A stretch of DNA of 64,000 nt from Podarcis raffonei (GCF_027172205.1 NC_070614.1:33346001-33410000), one strand, 5' to 3'; counted from the stretch's first letter, positions 10,768-24,200 are shown. Notes: generated from the letters alone by a model not told the origin. Translations and numbers: made by a program.

Positions 10768-13700
10768 GGGGGAGAGTGTCAAGGTGGTGTCTGCTCTTTG
10801 CAATAAACACCCTGTGCTCACTTAGAGAGATATTTACAGTTCTTTTTTTACATATGTACAAACAGCAACAGTTCCGAATCGTGCTTCTGCATCCGACGAG
10901 TCAGATTCGGGGAGTGGCTTCCTTCGGCTCCTTCTCCAACACAGCATATGTGGGAATCTCTTGAGACATCTTTGATCTCTGCGTTTTAACTCTCTCCTCG
11001 CCTGTGCCGAAGACACCACTTCCTTTTCTGTTCCTGACTCCCTGGTTGGTGGTAGGGCTCTCCAGCATTGCAGAGCCCTGACACCCCTTGACTGCTCTCC
11101 GCCTTCTCCTCCCCTATTTCATCCATCATTCCCCTGTTTTCCCCGACTGAATGTCCCTCCTCGGATATTCCCCCTTCACTTGACGCAAGGGTGTTCCCTG
11201 TCTGTCCCGTGACAGAGAGTGAGGAAAACCCATTAGGCTCAGTTGCCTCTGTCACTTACTTCTTACCATTTGTCACCAGCTTCTATGTGTTGCAAATCTA
11301 TAGTCTGAAGTACAGACCCTTCTCTATTGAATTTCTGCTCATGTCAGCAGTGTTGCAGTGTAAGAGCCAACAGGCTCATTTCCACATTCTTCATTAAAAA
11401 GGTACCCCTGCCCGAAGGCCAGTCATGACCGACTCTAGGGTTGCGCGCTCATCTCGCTCAAGAGGCCGGGAGCCGGCGCTGTCCGAAGACACTTCCAGGT
11501 CACGTGGCCAGCATGACGAAGCTGCATCTGGCAAGCCAGCGCCAGTGCTGCACACAGAAACGCCGTTTACCTTCCCGCTATAAAGCGGTCCCTATTTATC
11601 TACTTGCACTTAGGGGTGCTTTCGAACTGCTAGGTTGACAGGAGCTGGGACCGAACGACGGGAGCTCACCCCGCCGCGGGGATTCGAACTGCCGACCTTA
11701 CGATCAGCAAGTCCTAGGCACTGAGGTTTCACCCACAGCGCCACCCGCGTCCCTCACATTCTTCATTACACAATCATAAATTCATCAGGGGATTAATAAC
11801 CTAAGAATAAGTAGAGAATTGCTGATCCCCGTATTGTGGGCTGTTGACCCTGACATTACGAGTGCCAGTTGTAATAAAAATGAAGCTGAGCTGTTTGAGA
11901 TCTTTGTAAGTGCCTGCAACAAATAGGAGTCAAGATTTAAAAAACACCAGAATCCTCTTCCAGCTTGAAATGAAATAAGGAATGAGAGGATTGCTGGATC
12001 CTTTGGATGACAGATTCTTTGCATTCTTCTTCTTCTGTTACTTCTCCTTCCAAAGAATTCCCCTATTCTACATTTATTTCACAAATATGTACATTATATA
12101 CAATTTTGGATTGATATTCTTCTCATTTAGAGACTCAAATGTTCACAGCTTTATATACATAAAAGTTAGATAACCTATCTTACCTGGTTAAAACTTGGAT
12201 GCCATAGAATTTGGTCATCATTTATTCTTAACTCTTTTCCTAAAGGAGCATGGGAATCCAGTCTTCCGACTTTTGCTCTAACCAGTGAGCCATTGGTAAA
12301 AATCAACCAGTTTGTTACATCAAAACATGCAACTAATTCTCCATTGTCATCAAAGTGCACAGAATCTCCCACACTGTTATTGAATGTGATGTGCCTTAGA
12401 AAGGAATGCACCTTTTAAAGAGAATATGTGCAGAGATGTCACTAGGTCTCAAAATTTATTCAATGGGCTTCTTGGAGACCTTACTAATTTTTCAACACTA
12501 AGTTATTCTCATTAAATAACTCTATATTAGCACAATTATATAACATATCTGGCAGTGCTTATTCAAAACAAAACAAGAAGGCCACCAAACAAAATGTTGC
12601 TAGAAATGAATTATGCAAATTTACAGCTCCTTTTACGTCTGGACTAAAAGCTGAAGAGCTATTACCTGCCATGATTGCACGTTTGGAAATTCCAGTTTTC
12701 CCCCTTCTATAATCCTTCTACTCTTGGAGATCCTTTTCTTTATGGCATGCAAAGCATGCGCCACAATGTAGACAGCATTGTAGATATTGTAGCTGTGGCC
12801 AGTCATGTCCATTTCAAACAAAATTCCAGGAAGGCCCTCCAGCTTCTCGTCCCCAGTGCAAACTTTCTTGTTTTCCTCCTCCTGCTGTCCTTTAGAGAGT
12901 TTGAATGAGCAGCTGAAGGCCTGCTCCCAGAAGCACTGGATAAAGCCATCACCTTTTGCCCACAACGGCCTTAACTTGTGAATGAACTTGTGGAAACCTA
13001 ATAACCGACTTGAATGAACTGTGAAGGATAAAGAACCATGAAAGGCTTGCATATCCCAATTCTTCTGAACAGAGTGTGATGCAAAATCCCAATGGGATGT
13101 AACAATCCATACTTTATTCAGAGGTGGCAGTGAGAATAGAGGTGCAGAAAACAGCAGCATTCTCAAAACCTGAAAAGATGGAGGCTCTCCATAAATAAAG
13201 AATACACTGGGATTTCCCTTACTGGACTTTCGCTCAAAGATTTTTGCATAGGTTTCAAAATGCTGCAAAGCAAATTCTATCATCTCATCCACATAATTCC
13301 ATTTGGGTATTCTTATGATGAAGGCATAACAGATACCATGAATGGAAAGCAATGGCATCATTGTCTGTAAAAATCTGTCTCCTCGATCATCATCTACAGC
13401 CCCAAGCCCAATCCAAGTCCAGCCGAAATGCTGAAGTAACCGCACAACACCCATGTGCTGATAGGCTTCATTGGGGACCATCTGGTACAGAAATGGGAAT
13501 AAACTTTGGGCACCTTGTAGTGGCAAAAATGATCCATATGTAAGCTGAAATGGAAAGTTCAAGAATAGAAGAGAATTTTAAACCATACACTTGTAGGAGG
13601 TCCTGTATGTCTCCTTGAGGAGCCCCTGTGAGGAGCTCCACAGTAATTGGTTTCATCATGACCTACCCTGAATCACTTGTCTCAGGCAACATGTCTATTC

Positions 13701-15793
13701 TTCTAAATATTTCATTTACTGCTGCATTCATCTCTGCCTTCTACCATGCCAAATGAACCTCACCTGAACTTGGCAGAGCACTCTTTGGTTAGGATGGTGC
13801 TCTGAGAGGCCATGGAACACTGCTTCCATGCTGCTAGAGTTATCACATCAATTATCACTCCTGCTTGCTTAAGTTGTAATAGCAGACCAAGCACAATAGT
13901 GACCCAGATGGGTCCGTATAGTTAAAGTTATGGTTTTCCCAGTAGTGATGTATGGAAGTGAAAGCTGGACCATAAAGAAGGCTGATCTCCGAAGAATTGA
14001 ATCTTTTGAATTAGGGTGCTGGAGGAGACTCTTGAGAGTCCCATGGACTGCAAGAAGATCGATCTTATCCATCCCTAAGGAAATCAACCCAGAGTGCTCA
14101 CTGGAAGGACAGATCCTGAAGCTGAGGCTCCAATACTTTGGCCACCTCATGAGAAGAGAAGACTCCTTGGAAAAGACCCTGATGTTGGGAAAGATTGAGG
14201 GCACAAGGAGAAGGGGACAACAGAGGACGAGATGGTTGGACAGTGTTCTTGAAGCTACCAGCATGAGTTTGACCAAAATGCGGGAGGCAGTGGAAGACAG
14301 GAGTGCCTGGCGTGCTCTGGTGCATGGAGTCACGAAGAGTCAGACACGACTAAACGACTAAACAACAGCAACAATATTGGGAGAGACATTAGACTTCCAC
14401 CAAGTCTGTGGTCTCCAGGAGGCCAATTTTCATGTTACATAACAAAATGTCACAAAACCTGACCATAGTATTGACAAAGTCTAATGAGATTTAGAGTAGT
14501 TTCTTTCTAGCACTGGGAATAGGTTGGGATAGAAGGGAAATAAAATTCAGTTCTCATTTAAGCAGAGACCCACATAATTCTTATGTTCAAAACAACCTGA
14601 GAACAAAAAGATAGTGATCCTTTGAAATTTACCATTCTTTTATTTTAACAATGAAACTATGCAGCTGAGTAATATGTGCAGTAAAATGCCCAGAATAGTG
14701 AAAATAACATAAAGTGCATTACAGAAGAGAATGTTTTGCAAAATAGTTTACATTAGGGAACATTGCAACCAAGCATGTGCATTAGGAGAAGTCCACAGGA
14801 AAATGCTCATGGAAAATATATTGAAAGGGTTGCTGAGATCAAGATAGTGTAGAACAGTTGTGAGAGCTCCATACACTCATAAACAAAGCTTACCTGTGGA
14901 ATCTTGTGGGTTGCTGAAATGATGGCCATATTGGATGAGATTTCAGAGATGCACCCTCCAATGAGAGCTATAAGATTGTTCTGGTAGTCACACTTGAAGT
15001 TGGGGACAAACCTATCTCGTGTTGACAGAAGGCTTAAGGTAGCTTTATAGGTCATCCTTGCAGTGTAGTAACTATTGAGGATGTGGAGTCCCAGGGATAT
15101 ATTTGGTAAGATGTTGGGATTCTCATTGATCTCTTTGACAGCAAATGCAAAGGCCAGGATGTGCTGGTAGTTCTTAGGCACTGAACTGTAATCAGAGTTG
15201 CAGTCTGTTAAATAAAATAAGTGCTGCAGCTAAAGTAAAATGGCATTTTAACACATCATCATCAGTTTACTGTAAGCTTGTAAGACTGAGGTGTAGCATA
15301 GGTTAGAATTATACAATATAATATTCAAATTCACAACAATAAGCATGATATGTGCTATCACAAACAGTATATCTAAATGTTTAATTTGAACAAATTCCTC
15401 TCTGAACATATTTCACTCACTCCTATTACTCACACCAAAAGTAAATAAATCACAGTATTTCTTGATAACGCAGTCTCAGTAATTATGAACTGAACATATT
15501 ATAAAGTGAGAAAGGGAAGAAGTAAGGTCTTACATGGGTTCATCAGTGATGGTCTGTGTGCGCTGTTCCAGGAAAGAGAGGCTATCATAAAGAAAGAATA
15601 TTTGAGAAACAATCCCACCGATGACGAGGTCCCCTGGCTGGTAAAATTCATGAGGAATAGGGAGGGGATCATCAAATATGCTGCAATTCACAACATGTTT
15701 ACCACAAACAGTATGACACAACAGTATGAGAAGCAATGCGAATACCAGCATGATCCTGTTGCCCAAACGTTCTCTCCAAATTGAGATAGACAT
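8050..15793 (-). CDS. Gene B: V2R vomeronasal receptor, complete, 895 aa predicted
   Basis: Six exons in coding order: 15793-15534 (260 bp), 15185-14894 (292), 13544-12666 (879), 12411-12184 (228), 10583-10457 (127) and 8951-8050 (902, including stop). Joining them keeps one frame: 896 codons with stop. Signal peptide is at about residues 15-30, the Venus-flytrap domain spans about 35-550, and the cysteine-rich domain about 554-625 ([17 protein letters not shown]). The seven-helix region starts near residue 628 and ends with the class C PKCY motif near 873. Compared with its neighbours it has two extra cysteines: GFIQC in exon 3, where A and C have GFIQS, and VACFDV in exon 4, where they have VASFDV. 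Exon 6 encodes the same 299 residues as gene C. Intron 2 contains a BovB fragment; intron 4 contains a Sauria SINE and a GC-rich block absent from gene C. The start was chosen by alignment with gene A. Confidence 0.93.
10126..10158. repeat. TATT tetranucleotide repeat, gene B intron 5
   Basis: About eight ATTT units; the matching array in gene C (20570-20597) is one unit shorter and accounts for a 4-bp change of offset between the copies. Confidence 0.9.
10702..11337. repeat. 65-bp host segment present twice in gene B intron 4
   Basis: Positions 10702-10766 and 11273-11337 both start TCACCAGCTTCTAT and end GAATTTCTG. The left copy is nearly the same as gene C at about 21140-21204; the right copy differs at roughly eight positions. 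The GC-rich foreign block lies between them. Confidence 0.8.
10768..11270. mobile_element. GC-rich foreign block in gene B intron 4, possibly a solo LTR
   Basis: This roughly 500-bp block is absent from gene C at the same place. Its ends (TGTCAAGG at about 10777, CTCTGTCA at about 11252) form a TGTCA/TGACA inverted pair of the kind that closes some retrotransposon LTRs. The composition is much richer in GC and CpG than the intron. Short open frames inside show no recognisable protein. The identification as an LTR is tentative. Confidence 0.35.
11397..11754 (-). mobile_element. Sauria-type SINE, gene B intron 4
   Basis: In minus orientation it has a tRNA-like head (GTGGCGCTGTGGGTGAAACC, and GGTTCGAATCC-like B box) and ends in the ACC-rich tail of the Sauria family. 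A 14-bp target duplication, CACATTCTTCATTA, flanks it at 11383-11396 and 11755-11768. Genes A and C keep the empty site. Confidence 0.88.
13911..14374 (+). mobile_element. BovB (RTE) LINE 3' end, gene B intron 2
   Basis: The frame 13930-14361 encodes the BovB ORF2 C-terminus: [31 protein letters not shown], and a terminal [10 protein letters not shown], followed by the short CTAAACGACTAAACAACA tail typical of the family. It is 5'-truncated and still open. The receptor intron resumes with ATTGGGAGAGACATTAG, which genes A and C share, so the insertion is private to B. Confidence 0.9.
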
Positions 15794-17603
15794 TTTTCAA
15801 TGTGCAAAATTATATATTTACCATCTACAGCACTATATAAAGCAATATAAGAATATGCAGCTGTCCCATCCAGGGATCAAACCTGCAACCTTGGTATTAT
15901 CAATACCAGGGAGCTCAGATTATACTCTTCCTGTACTGATTTACTGGTTGATCTGTTAGGTAACAATTTTGCTGTACATATAAATATATATCATTTCCCA
16001 TCAGTATCCATATCCATATCCTGTGCTTTCTCCTCAATTTATTCTCTAAAGCTGACTGATAAATATAAGCTCCTTCTCCTTTTGCAATCCTTAGCTATAC
16101 ATCTTCATCTCTGGGCATCAATTACTTTAACTTGGATTTCAAAGGGGGGTGTTGTGTTCAGAGTTCTTAGTCTGACCCCATACCTCACAAAAAGGGAAAT
16201 TAGGTCAAGGGTGTGTAGGTCAGTGGAACCGTTAATCAATAGATAGCTAATGCCCAAATTTTTCACACTAAGAATTGGAAGATGAGCTGGGGGAAAGAAA
16301 ATGATGAGGGATATGCCTAGTACAATTCTTGCAACAGAATGGCGGCAGAATCAGCTCATTAAAGCCCTCCTGACCCAACAAATGCATGAAAGAGCAGTGC
16401 CTCTTCCTAGATTCAGTTTGCAACATGAAGACTTTATACCTTTTTTAATATATATTCATTGTTATTCCTACTTATGGACTCTAGACATCAATTAAGTCAG
16501 AGGACGGGAACCAGTAATTACGACAATGACAGGGATGGCAAAAACTTCCCCAGTGAGTAGACAGACTTTGAAGTTTCATCAAGCATGACAAAAGTGTTAG
16601 AAATTTCCCCACACTCCCACACCCTGAAAAAGTATTGTAATTCCTGAATTATACCATTCACCTTTCATGTTTTTACTGGGCAACTGCAGGTGTTAAGGGC
16701 AACAGAAGTATTATTTAGGCAATACAGATAGTGTATGGTATTGTGGTTAGTTCAAGCTTCACCACTTCCTTGGAACTGGATTGTTGTCAGTGGCAAAGGA
16801 GTGGACTGAAGTCCCAGATTTGTTTATTCACTAGATTAGATACGTGGATTCTGTGTAAGTGAAGTGATCGTGCAATGGAAACTACAATTCAACAAGTAGC
16901 CAACTTGCAACCAATATTGTCCACATGGAATGATGAGAGACTGAGGTGACCTTGAGAGCACCATGCGATCTAGGGATAAATTGGAGATATATAGGACTGA
17001 TGTACAGGATTATGGAGCTTGTACAAACCTTTAATGTTTAAAATTGAATCCACCCACGCTAATACACAGACTGGTAAACAGAAACATATATTTAATCAAT
17101 TAATATTTAATGAAGGAACATAATATCCTGACATGATCTTGGAGGAGAATATGAATTAATTGCCTTCTATAGACTATAATTAGAATGTATAACACATGAT
17201 AGTGGAAATTATCAACAGAGCCTTCCATGCTGGATTTGGAGAAATGATTTGAAAAGGTTGGAGATTTACAGATTAAACCTGTAAGAGGACATATTTCCAA
17301 GAAATATACATAGTATATTGTAAACATTTTATTGTGACAAAGCCAAAAAATAAGTTTATAAATATTTATAAAATAAAGAAGATCCTATCCCTCTTCTGAT
17401 GGTGCGTGAATATAGTGTAGTGTCATCATTTTGGTTCATCGTGGCTGCTCTCATATGCTTACTTTTCCACAATTATGTAGGACCTTTGTTGAACTTGGGT
17501 TTCAACAGATGCCCTCAACATACTTAAAGGGAAATACCTTGGAATAGTTCATATGGCATGGAAATGCATTTATGAATGTAATCAGGTTGAGGATAAAATG
17601 AAT
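15794..17603. other. Upstream region of gene B
   Basis: Paralogous to the upstream regions of A and C, closest to A by eye. No interspersed repeat is recognised in it until the MITE at 17606. Confidence 0.6.
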
Positions 17604-17605
17604 TA

Positions 17606-17844
17606 CAGTGGTACTTCAGGTTAAGAACTTAATTCGTTCTGGATGTCCGTTCTTAACCTGAAACTGTTCTTAACCTGAAGCACCGCTTTAGCTAATGGGG
17701 CTTCCCACTGCCACCGCGCCGCTGTGCGATTTCTGTTCTCATCCTGAAGCAAAGTTTTTAGCCCAAGGTACTATTTTTGGGTTACTGGAGTCCGTAACCT
17801 GAAGTGTTTGTAACCTGAAGCGTCTGTAACCCAAGGTACCACTG
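17606..17844. mobile_element. TA-flanked MITE, B-C gap (duplicate of the copy at 7164)
   Basis: Same position relative to the neighbouring exon 3 relic as the copy at 7164-7402, with a small number of substitutions between them. It serves as a shared marker of the duplicated unit. Confidence 0.8.
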
Positions 17845-18071
17845 TACTTGTTGGTTTGTCCAGATAAGACTTGCCCCGATACGATTTTTAGTCTCCCATT
17901 GTTTATTGTTCTCACATTGATCCTCCCAGGATGATAATGTTAAACTTTTATTCTGTAGACTTCCTTAGACTTGATATATTCATATTGCATGGCTTCAGTG
18001 TAATGCCTTGCATTTTCCATCTGTTACTCATTGTGAAGGCATTGGGCTATATACAATAAATTGAATTTCAT

Positions 18072-18337
18072 GTGCAACTGCATAGACAGCATTGCAGACA
18101 TTGTAGCTATGGCTAGGCATGTTCATTTCAAACAAAATTCCAGGAAGGCTTTCCAGCTTCTCCTCTCTAGTACAGGTTTTATCTACCTCCTTAAAGAGCT
18201 TTAGGAAACAGCTGGCTGCTTGTTTCCAGAAATCCAGAATAAAACCACATTCTTCTGCATGGGAAGGGTTCCTCATCTATATGAATTTCTGGAGGACTAA
18301 CAGTTTATTTGAGAGAACTGTGAAAGTTATGGAAATG
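18072..18337 (-). pseudogene. V2R exon 3 relic downstream of gene C (duplicate of the one after gene B)
   Basis: This is the counterpart of the relic at 7630-7895, offset by about 10442 bp, with a handful of base differences (for example LKLFKEVDK here against LNLFKEVDK there). It was copied together with the exon 6 block and the upstream MITE, so the relic is older than the B/C duplication. Confidence 0.8.
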
Positions 18338-18401
18338 TGAGGGTGTGGCTTATGACTACAGAATATAGGCATGAAGCCAACTTGAAGTATGATGCATCCA
18401 T

Positions 18402-21205
18402 CTTCACTGAAGTTGCAAGGATTTCCTTAATGTTTCCTTAATCAAGTCTATGTGCGTTAATAGTCTAAGCTACAATTTTATCATATATGTTTCATTTGGT
18501 TTGCCTTATTAGTTGCTCCCTCTTATTCAGTTCAGGCCTCAGTACAATGATGTAGCATTTAGGGAAAAAGATGCAACCCAGTAAGCCTGCATTGGATGCT
18601 AAGATGGAGAAGATCTCCACAGCCACCATGTATTTTCCTTTGGTGCTCAAGTAGGTTGGAACAAAAGTCAGCCAAACACTGCAAAACACCAACATGCTGA
18701 AAGTGATAAATTTGGCCTCATTGAAACTGTCTGGCAACTTCCTGGCTAGGAAAGCCAAAATGAAGCTGACAATGGCCAAGGAACCCATGTAGCCCAGGAC
18801 ACAGTAGAACATGATAGCTGAACCCTCATTACATTCCAGTAGCATTTCTCCTGTCACTGAGTGCATGTCCATATCTGGGAATGGAGGGAAAGTACATAAC
18901 CAAAGAGAACAAATGCCAGCTTGAAGAAAGGAGCCAGAGAGGACAATGGAATTTGCCATTCGCTTCCCCACCCATTTTCTGATTCTGGATCCTGGCTGGG
19001 TTGCCATGAATGCCAGAACCACGGTGATGGTTTTTGCCAAAGTGCTGGAAAGGGCAACAGAGAACATGATGCCAAAGGCTGTTTGTCGGAGAAGGCAGAT
19101 GACCGTTCCAGGCTGTCCAATGAAGAGTAAGGAGCAGAGGAAGCAAAGAAGGAGAGCGATGAGAAGGATGTAGGTGAGGGTCCTGTTGTTAGCTTTGACT
19201 ATGGGAGTGTCCTTGTGCTTCACGAAAATTCCAAGTATGAAAGTTGTGATAAAGGAGAAGGAAATGGCTAAGATAGCTAAGGTAATTCCTAATGTTTCTT
19301 TGTAAGAGAGGTAGCTTACAACTTTAGGAATGCATTGAGTTTGGTCCATATTGGGATACTGGTCTTCTGGACATTTGACACAGGCATCCATATCTGAAAA
19401 TAGTAAAGAGCTACTTTAAATACTTCTAGAAGTTGATCAACACCTATTTAAAAGGGCCATCAGTGAGAATGAATTCCGTTGCCTCTTTTGCAGTTCTTTG
19501 ATGAACTCTAGGAGAAAGGGGTCCCTTAATATCAGCATCCTTGATGTTAATTTCATCTCAAGCAAATAATGCCATATGAAACTTCTCAACCACCTATACT
19601 TTGCTGAGAGAATAATGCTAATAACCACTAATCTGACAGTGTTAAAAACTTACAGGGGTAATTTATGTAAATCACTTTAAAGGCTAAAGAAGTGATTTTC
19701 ATAGGAAAATTATCATTACTGTTGTTGTTTTTCTTTGTATTAATAATTTTTTGCTGGTTTGGGAAGTGCTATTCTGAGAGGGTATGGTATGAAGGTACAT
19801 TTCATAACCATCCTGTTAAAGTGACTGGTGACTGATTCAACTTTCTCACTGGATAGTAGACTGCTTGGAACCTCTTTGTACATTGCCTTGAGTTCTCTGC
19901 TGATTACAGAAGAGAGTCAGGATACAATGAGAAAGAAATGGGATTGGAACAGGAATGTGCCAAACTCAGATTACAAAACAGCCCAGGGTGGCCAATGTCA
20001 TTTTGCCACCTTCGCGGGTGGGGGATAGGATGGTTGGAATGCTGCCTGCTCTGGGTGGGGCTGCACTTCCTTTGATGGAATGGTTCATAGCTTGGAGGTA
20101 CTTATGGATCCTTTACTGTTGCTTGAGGCTCAGATGGGTTCAGTGGTTCAGAGTGCCTTCCATAACATTTGGCTGGTGACCCAGCTGCACCTTTATCTGG
20201 ACTGTGATAGTCTAACCATTTGATTCGGGGGGAAACATAGCATGGGAGGCAATTCTGCAGGCACTGTGTACTGTGTACTGTGAAAGTTAATATGAAAACA
20301 CTAAGAGCTTCTGGGAAGCTGTGTGCTAATTGCTACATAATAAGGCTCTCTACTTTTCACAGTTCGGCCACTGATGGAGTTCTCCTGATCTATCCATACG
20401 TTAAGATTTGCCGGACTTCTATTTTCAGTGATATGATTAGCTGGGACCCAGGAGATGGTCTCAGCAGTTATGGAACTCCCTGGCAAATGGGGTCCATTTT
20501 GCCTCCTATAATATTGATGGGCATTTGTATTATCACATTTCTCTGGTAATTTTGTGGTACCTTAGACTTGTATTTATTTATTTATTTATTTATTTTTACA
20601 TTTATATGCACCCTTTCACCCAAGGAGCTGTAAAACCAGCAATAAACTGTGAGGGGATGTCTCCCCGTCCCACTACAACAAATTTAAAATGAATTTTAAA
20701 ATATTTTCTTACATTTATATCCCATTTTTATTCCACTGTGGAATGTAAGGTTGTATATATTGGGTCCCTGGTCTGTCTCCCATTCAGATCCTGATCAGAC
20801 CTAGAACTGCTTAGCTTCATCAAAGTAATGGCTATATGTGCCTTAAGGGTCAAGGTATCCTTCCATATGATGTTTTTTATATTATATCTCCTACCTTTCT
20901 GCTTAGAGATCATCCCTTCCGCACATGGAGCACAATCATAGCAGCAAAATTTTTCTCCCTCCTTCTTTTTCCTGCTGTAGCCAGGTTGGCAGTTGTCATT
21001 GCACACAGAAATAGGCAACATCTATACATAATAATAACATGATTAGCAATAAGATATTTTTACTCTTCTGTCGTTCACTTCCCATCTGATTTGAATCATG
21101 GGAGGGTTAGAGTGAGGAAAACTTTCTTCTGATGCTTTTTCACCAGCTTCTATCTGTTGCAAATCAGAAGTCTGCAGTAGAGACACTTCTCTGTTGAATT
21201 TCTGA
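18402..21205. repeat. Homogenised block, copy 2 (gene C exons 5-6 and intron 5)
   Basis: Partner of 7960-10767. It continues into gene C intron 4 without interruption, so C has the undisturbed arrangement and B the rearranged one. Intron 5 (19394-20894) contains no recognisable interspersed repeat apart from a short TATT run near 20570-20597. Confidence 0.8.
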
Positions 21206-24200
21206 TCATGTCAGCAATATTGCATCAACTGCACATGATTAAGAATGCTGTATGGGTAGAGAAGGCTCCTTACTGCTAGCAAAGAGCACCGAGAATGTAA
21301 GCAGAGGCAACAGGCTCATTCCCACACTCTTCATCACAGAATCATAAATGCATCAGGGGATGAAAACCTAAGAACTAGTAGAGAATTGTTGGTCTCCATA
21401 TTGCGGGCGGTTGTCCTTGACTTTACTAATGCCATTTGTAATCACAATGAAGCTGAGCTTTTTGGAAGGCAACCTGAGATCTTTGTAAGTGCCTGCAACA
21501 AATAGGAGTCATGCTTTATGAACAACAGAATCCTCTTCCATCTTGAAATGAAATTGGGAAGTAGATGATTGCTGGATTCCTTGGCTGACACATCCTTAGC
21601 ATTCTTCTTCTCCTTTTTGCCCTTCATTTTCCAAAAAGCTTCTCCTAATACAGTATTCAACATTTATTTCACATATATGTACAATATATACAGTTCTGGA
21701 TTGATATTTTCCCCATTTACATACTTGTGTTCACTGCTTCATATATTTAAAAGTTAGCTAACCTATCTTACCTGGTTAAAACTTGGATGCCATAGAATTT
21801 GGTCATCATTAATTATTAACTCTTCTCCTAAAGGAGCCTGAGAATCCAGCCTTCCAACTTTTGCTCTAACCAGTGAGCCATTGGGAAAAATCAACCAGTT
21901 CGTTACATCAAAAGAAGCAACTAGTTCTCCATTGTCATCAAAGTGCACAGAATCTCCCACACTGTTATTGAACGTGATGTGCCTTAGAAAGGAATGCACC
22001 TTTTAAAGAGAATATGTGCAGAGATGTCACTAGGTCTCGAAATTTATTCAATGGGCTTCATGGAGGCCTTACAAGTTTTTCAACAGTTAAGCCTTTCTCA
22101 TTATATAGCGCTAACATTAGGACCATTATATAACATATCTGGCAGTGCTTATTCAAAACAAAAGAAAAAGGCAGCCAAACAAAATGTTGCTGGAAATGAA
22201 TTAGGTTAATTTACGGCTCCTTTTCCTCTGGACCAAAAGGTGAATTGTATTTACCTGCCATGATTGCACATTTGGAAATGCCAGGTTCCCTCCTTCCATA
22301 ATCCTTCTACTCTTGGAGATCCTTTTCTTTATGGCATGCAAAGCATGTGCCACAATGTAGACAGCGTTGTAGACATTGTAGCTGTGGCCAGTCATGTCCA
22401 TTTCAAACAGAATTCCAGGAAGGCCCTCCAGCTTCTCGTCCCCAGTGCAAGCTTTCTTGTTTTCCTCCTCTTGCTGTCCTTTAGAGATTTTGAATGAGCA
22501 GCTGAAGGCCTGCTCCCAGAAGGACTGGATAAAGCCATCACCTTTTACCCACAATGGCCTTAAGTTGTGAATGAAATTGTGGAAACCTAATAACCGATTT
22601 GAGTGAACTGTGAAGGATAAAGAACCATGAAAGGCTTGCATATCCCAATCTTTCTGTACAGAGTGTGATTCAAAATCCCAATGGGATGTAACAATCCAAA
22701 CTTTATTCAGAGGTGGCAGTGAGAAGAAAGGTGCAGAAAACAGCAGCATTCTCAAAACCTGAAAGGATGGAGGCTCTCCATAAATAAAGAATACACTGGG
22801 ATTTCCTGTAGTGGAGTTTCCCTCAAAGATTTTTGCATAGCTTTCAAAATGCTGCAGAGCAAATTCTATCATCTCCTCCACATAATTTGATTTGGGTATT
22901 CTTGAGACGAAGGCATAACAGATACCATGAATGGAAAGCAATGGCATCATTGTCTGTAAAAATCTGTCTCCTCGATCATCATCTACAGCCCAAAGCCCAA
23001 TCCAAGTCCAGCCGAAATGCTGAAGTAACCGCACAACACCCATGTGCTGATAGGCTTCATTGGGAACCATCTGGTATAGAAATGGGAATAAACTTTGGGC
23101 ACCTTGTAGTGGCAAAAATGATCCATATGTGAGCTGAAATGGAAAAGTACAAGAATAGAAGAGAATTTTAAACCATACACTTGTAGGAGGTTCTGTATGT
23201 CTCCTTGAAGACCCACTGTGAGGATCTCCCCAGTAATTGGTTTCATTATGATGTAACCTGAATCACTTGTCTCAGGCAACATGTCTCTTCTTCTAAATAT
23301 TTCATTTACTGCTGCATGCATGTCTGCCTTCTACCATGCCAAATGAACTTGGCAGAGCACTCTTTGGTTAGCATGGAACACTGCTTCCATGCTACTAGAG
23401 CTCTCACATCAATTTTCACTCCTTCTTGCTTAAGTTGTAATAGCAGACCACACAGCAGTGATCCAGACTGAAGCTGGCTACATTGCGAGAGACGTTAGGC
23501 TTCCACCATTTCTGTGGTCTTCAAAAGGCCATTTCTCGTGTTACATAACAAAATGTCACAAAACCTAGCCATAGGATTGACAACATCTTATGAGATTTAG
23601 AGTATTTTCTCTGCAGCATTGGGAAGAAGTAGGGATGGAACAGAAATTATATTCAGTTTGTGTTTAAGCAGGGACCTACATAATACTCATATTCAAAACA
23701 ACCTGAGAACAAAAAGATCATATTGTCATATTGTTGGGCTGTGTGTGTGATGAAGGGGAGCCATACTGGGGTGATTAAGCAGGGGCATACATTATTCCCT
23801 TGTTTAAAACAACCTGAGAACAAAAAGCTAGTGATTCTTTGAAATTTTCCATTCTTTTATTTTAGCAATGAAAATCTCCAGCTGAGTGATATGTGCTAAA
23901 ATGCATATGCAAAGGTATAGTGTGCATTCAAATGCTAAGAATAGTGAAAATAACATGTAAAATGCATTATAGAAGAGACAAACAAACAAATTTCTTTCCA
24001 GTAGCACCTTAAAGACCAACTAAGTTAGTTCTTGGTATGAGCTTTCGTGTGCATGCACACTTCTTCAGATACCTGAAGAAGTGTGCATGCACACGAAAGC
24101 TCTGAAGAATGTATCTGAAGAAGTGTGCATGCACACGAAAGCTCATACCAAGAACTAACTTAGTTGGTCTTTAAGGTGCTACTGGAAAGAAATTTGTTTG

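Noticed and set aside
10834-11255. Open frames in the GC-rich block of gene B intron 4 rich in charged residues.
   Set aside because: No recognisable domain, no splice context, and the block is foreign to the paralogous introns.
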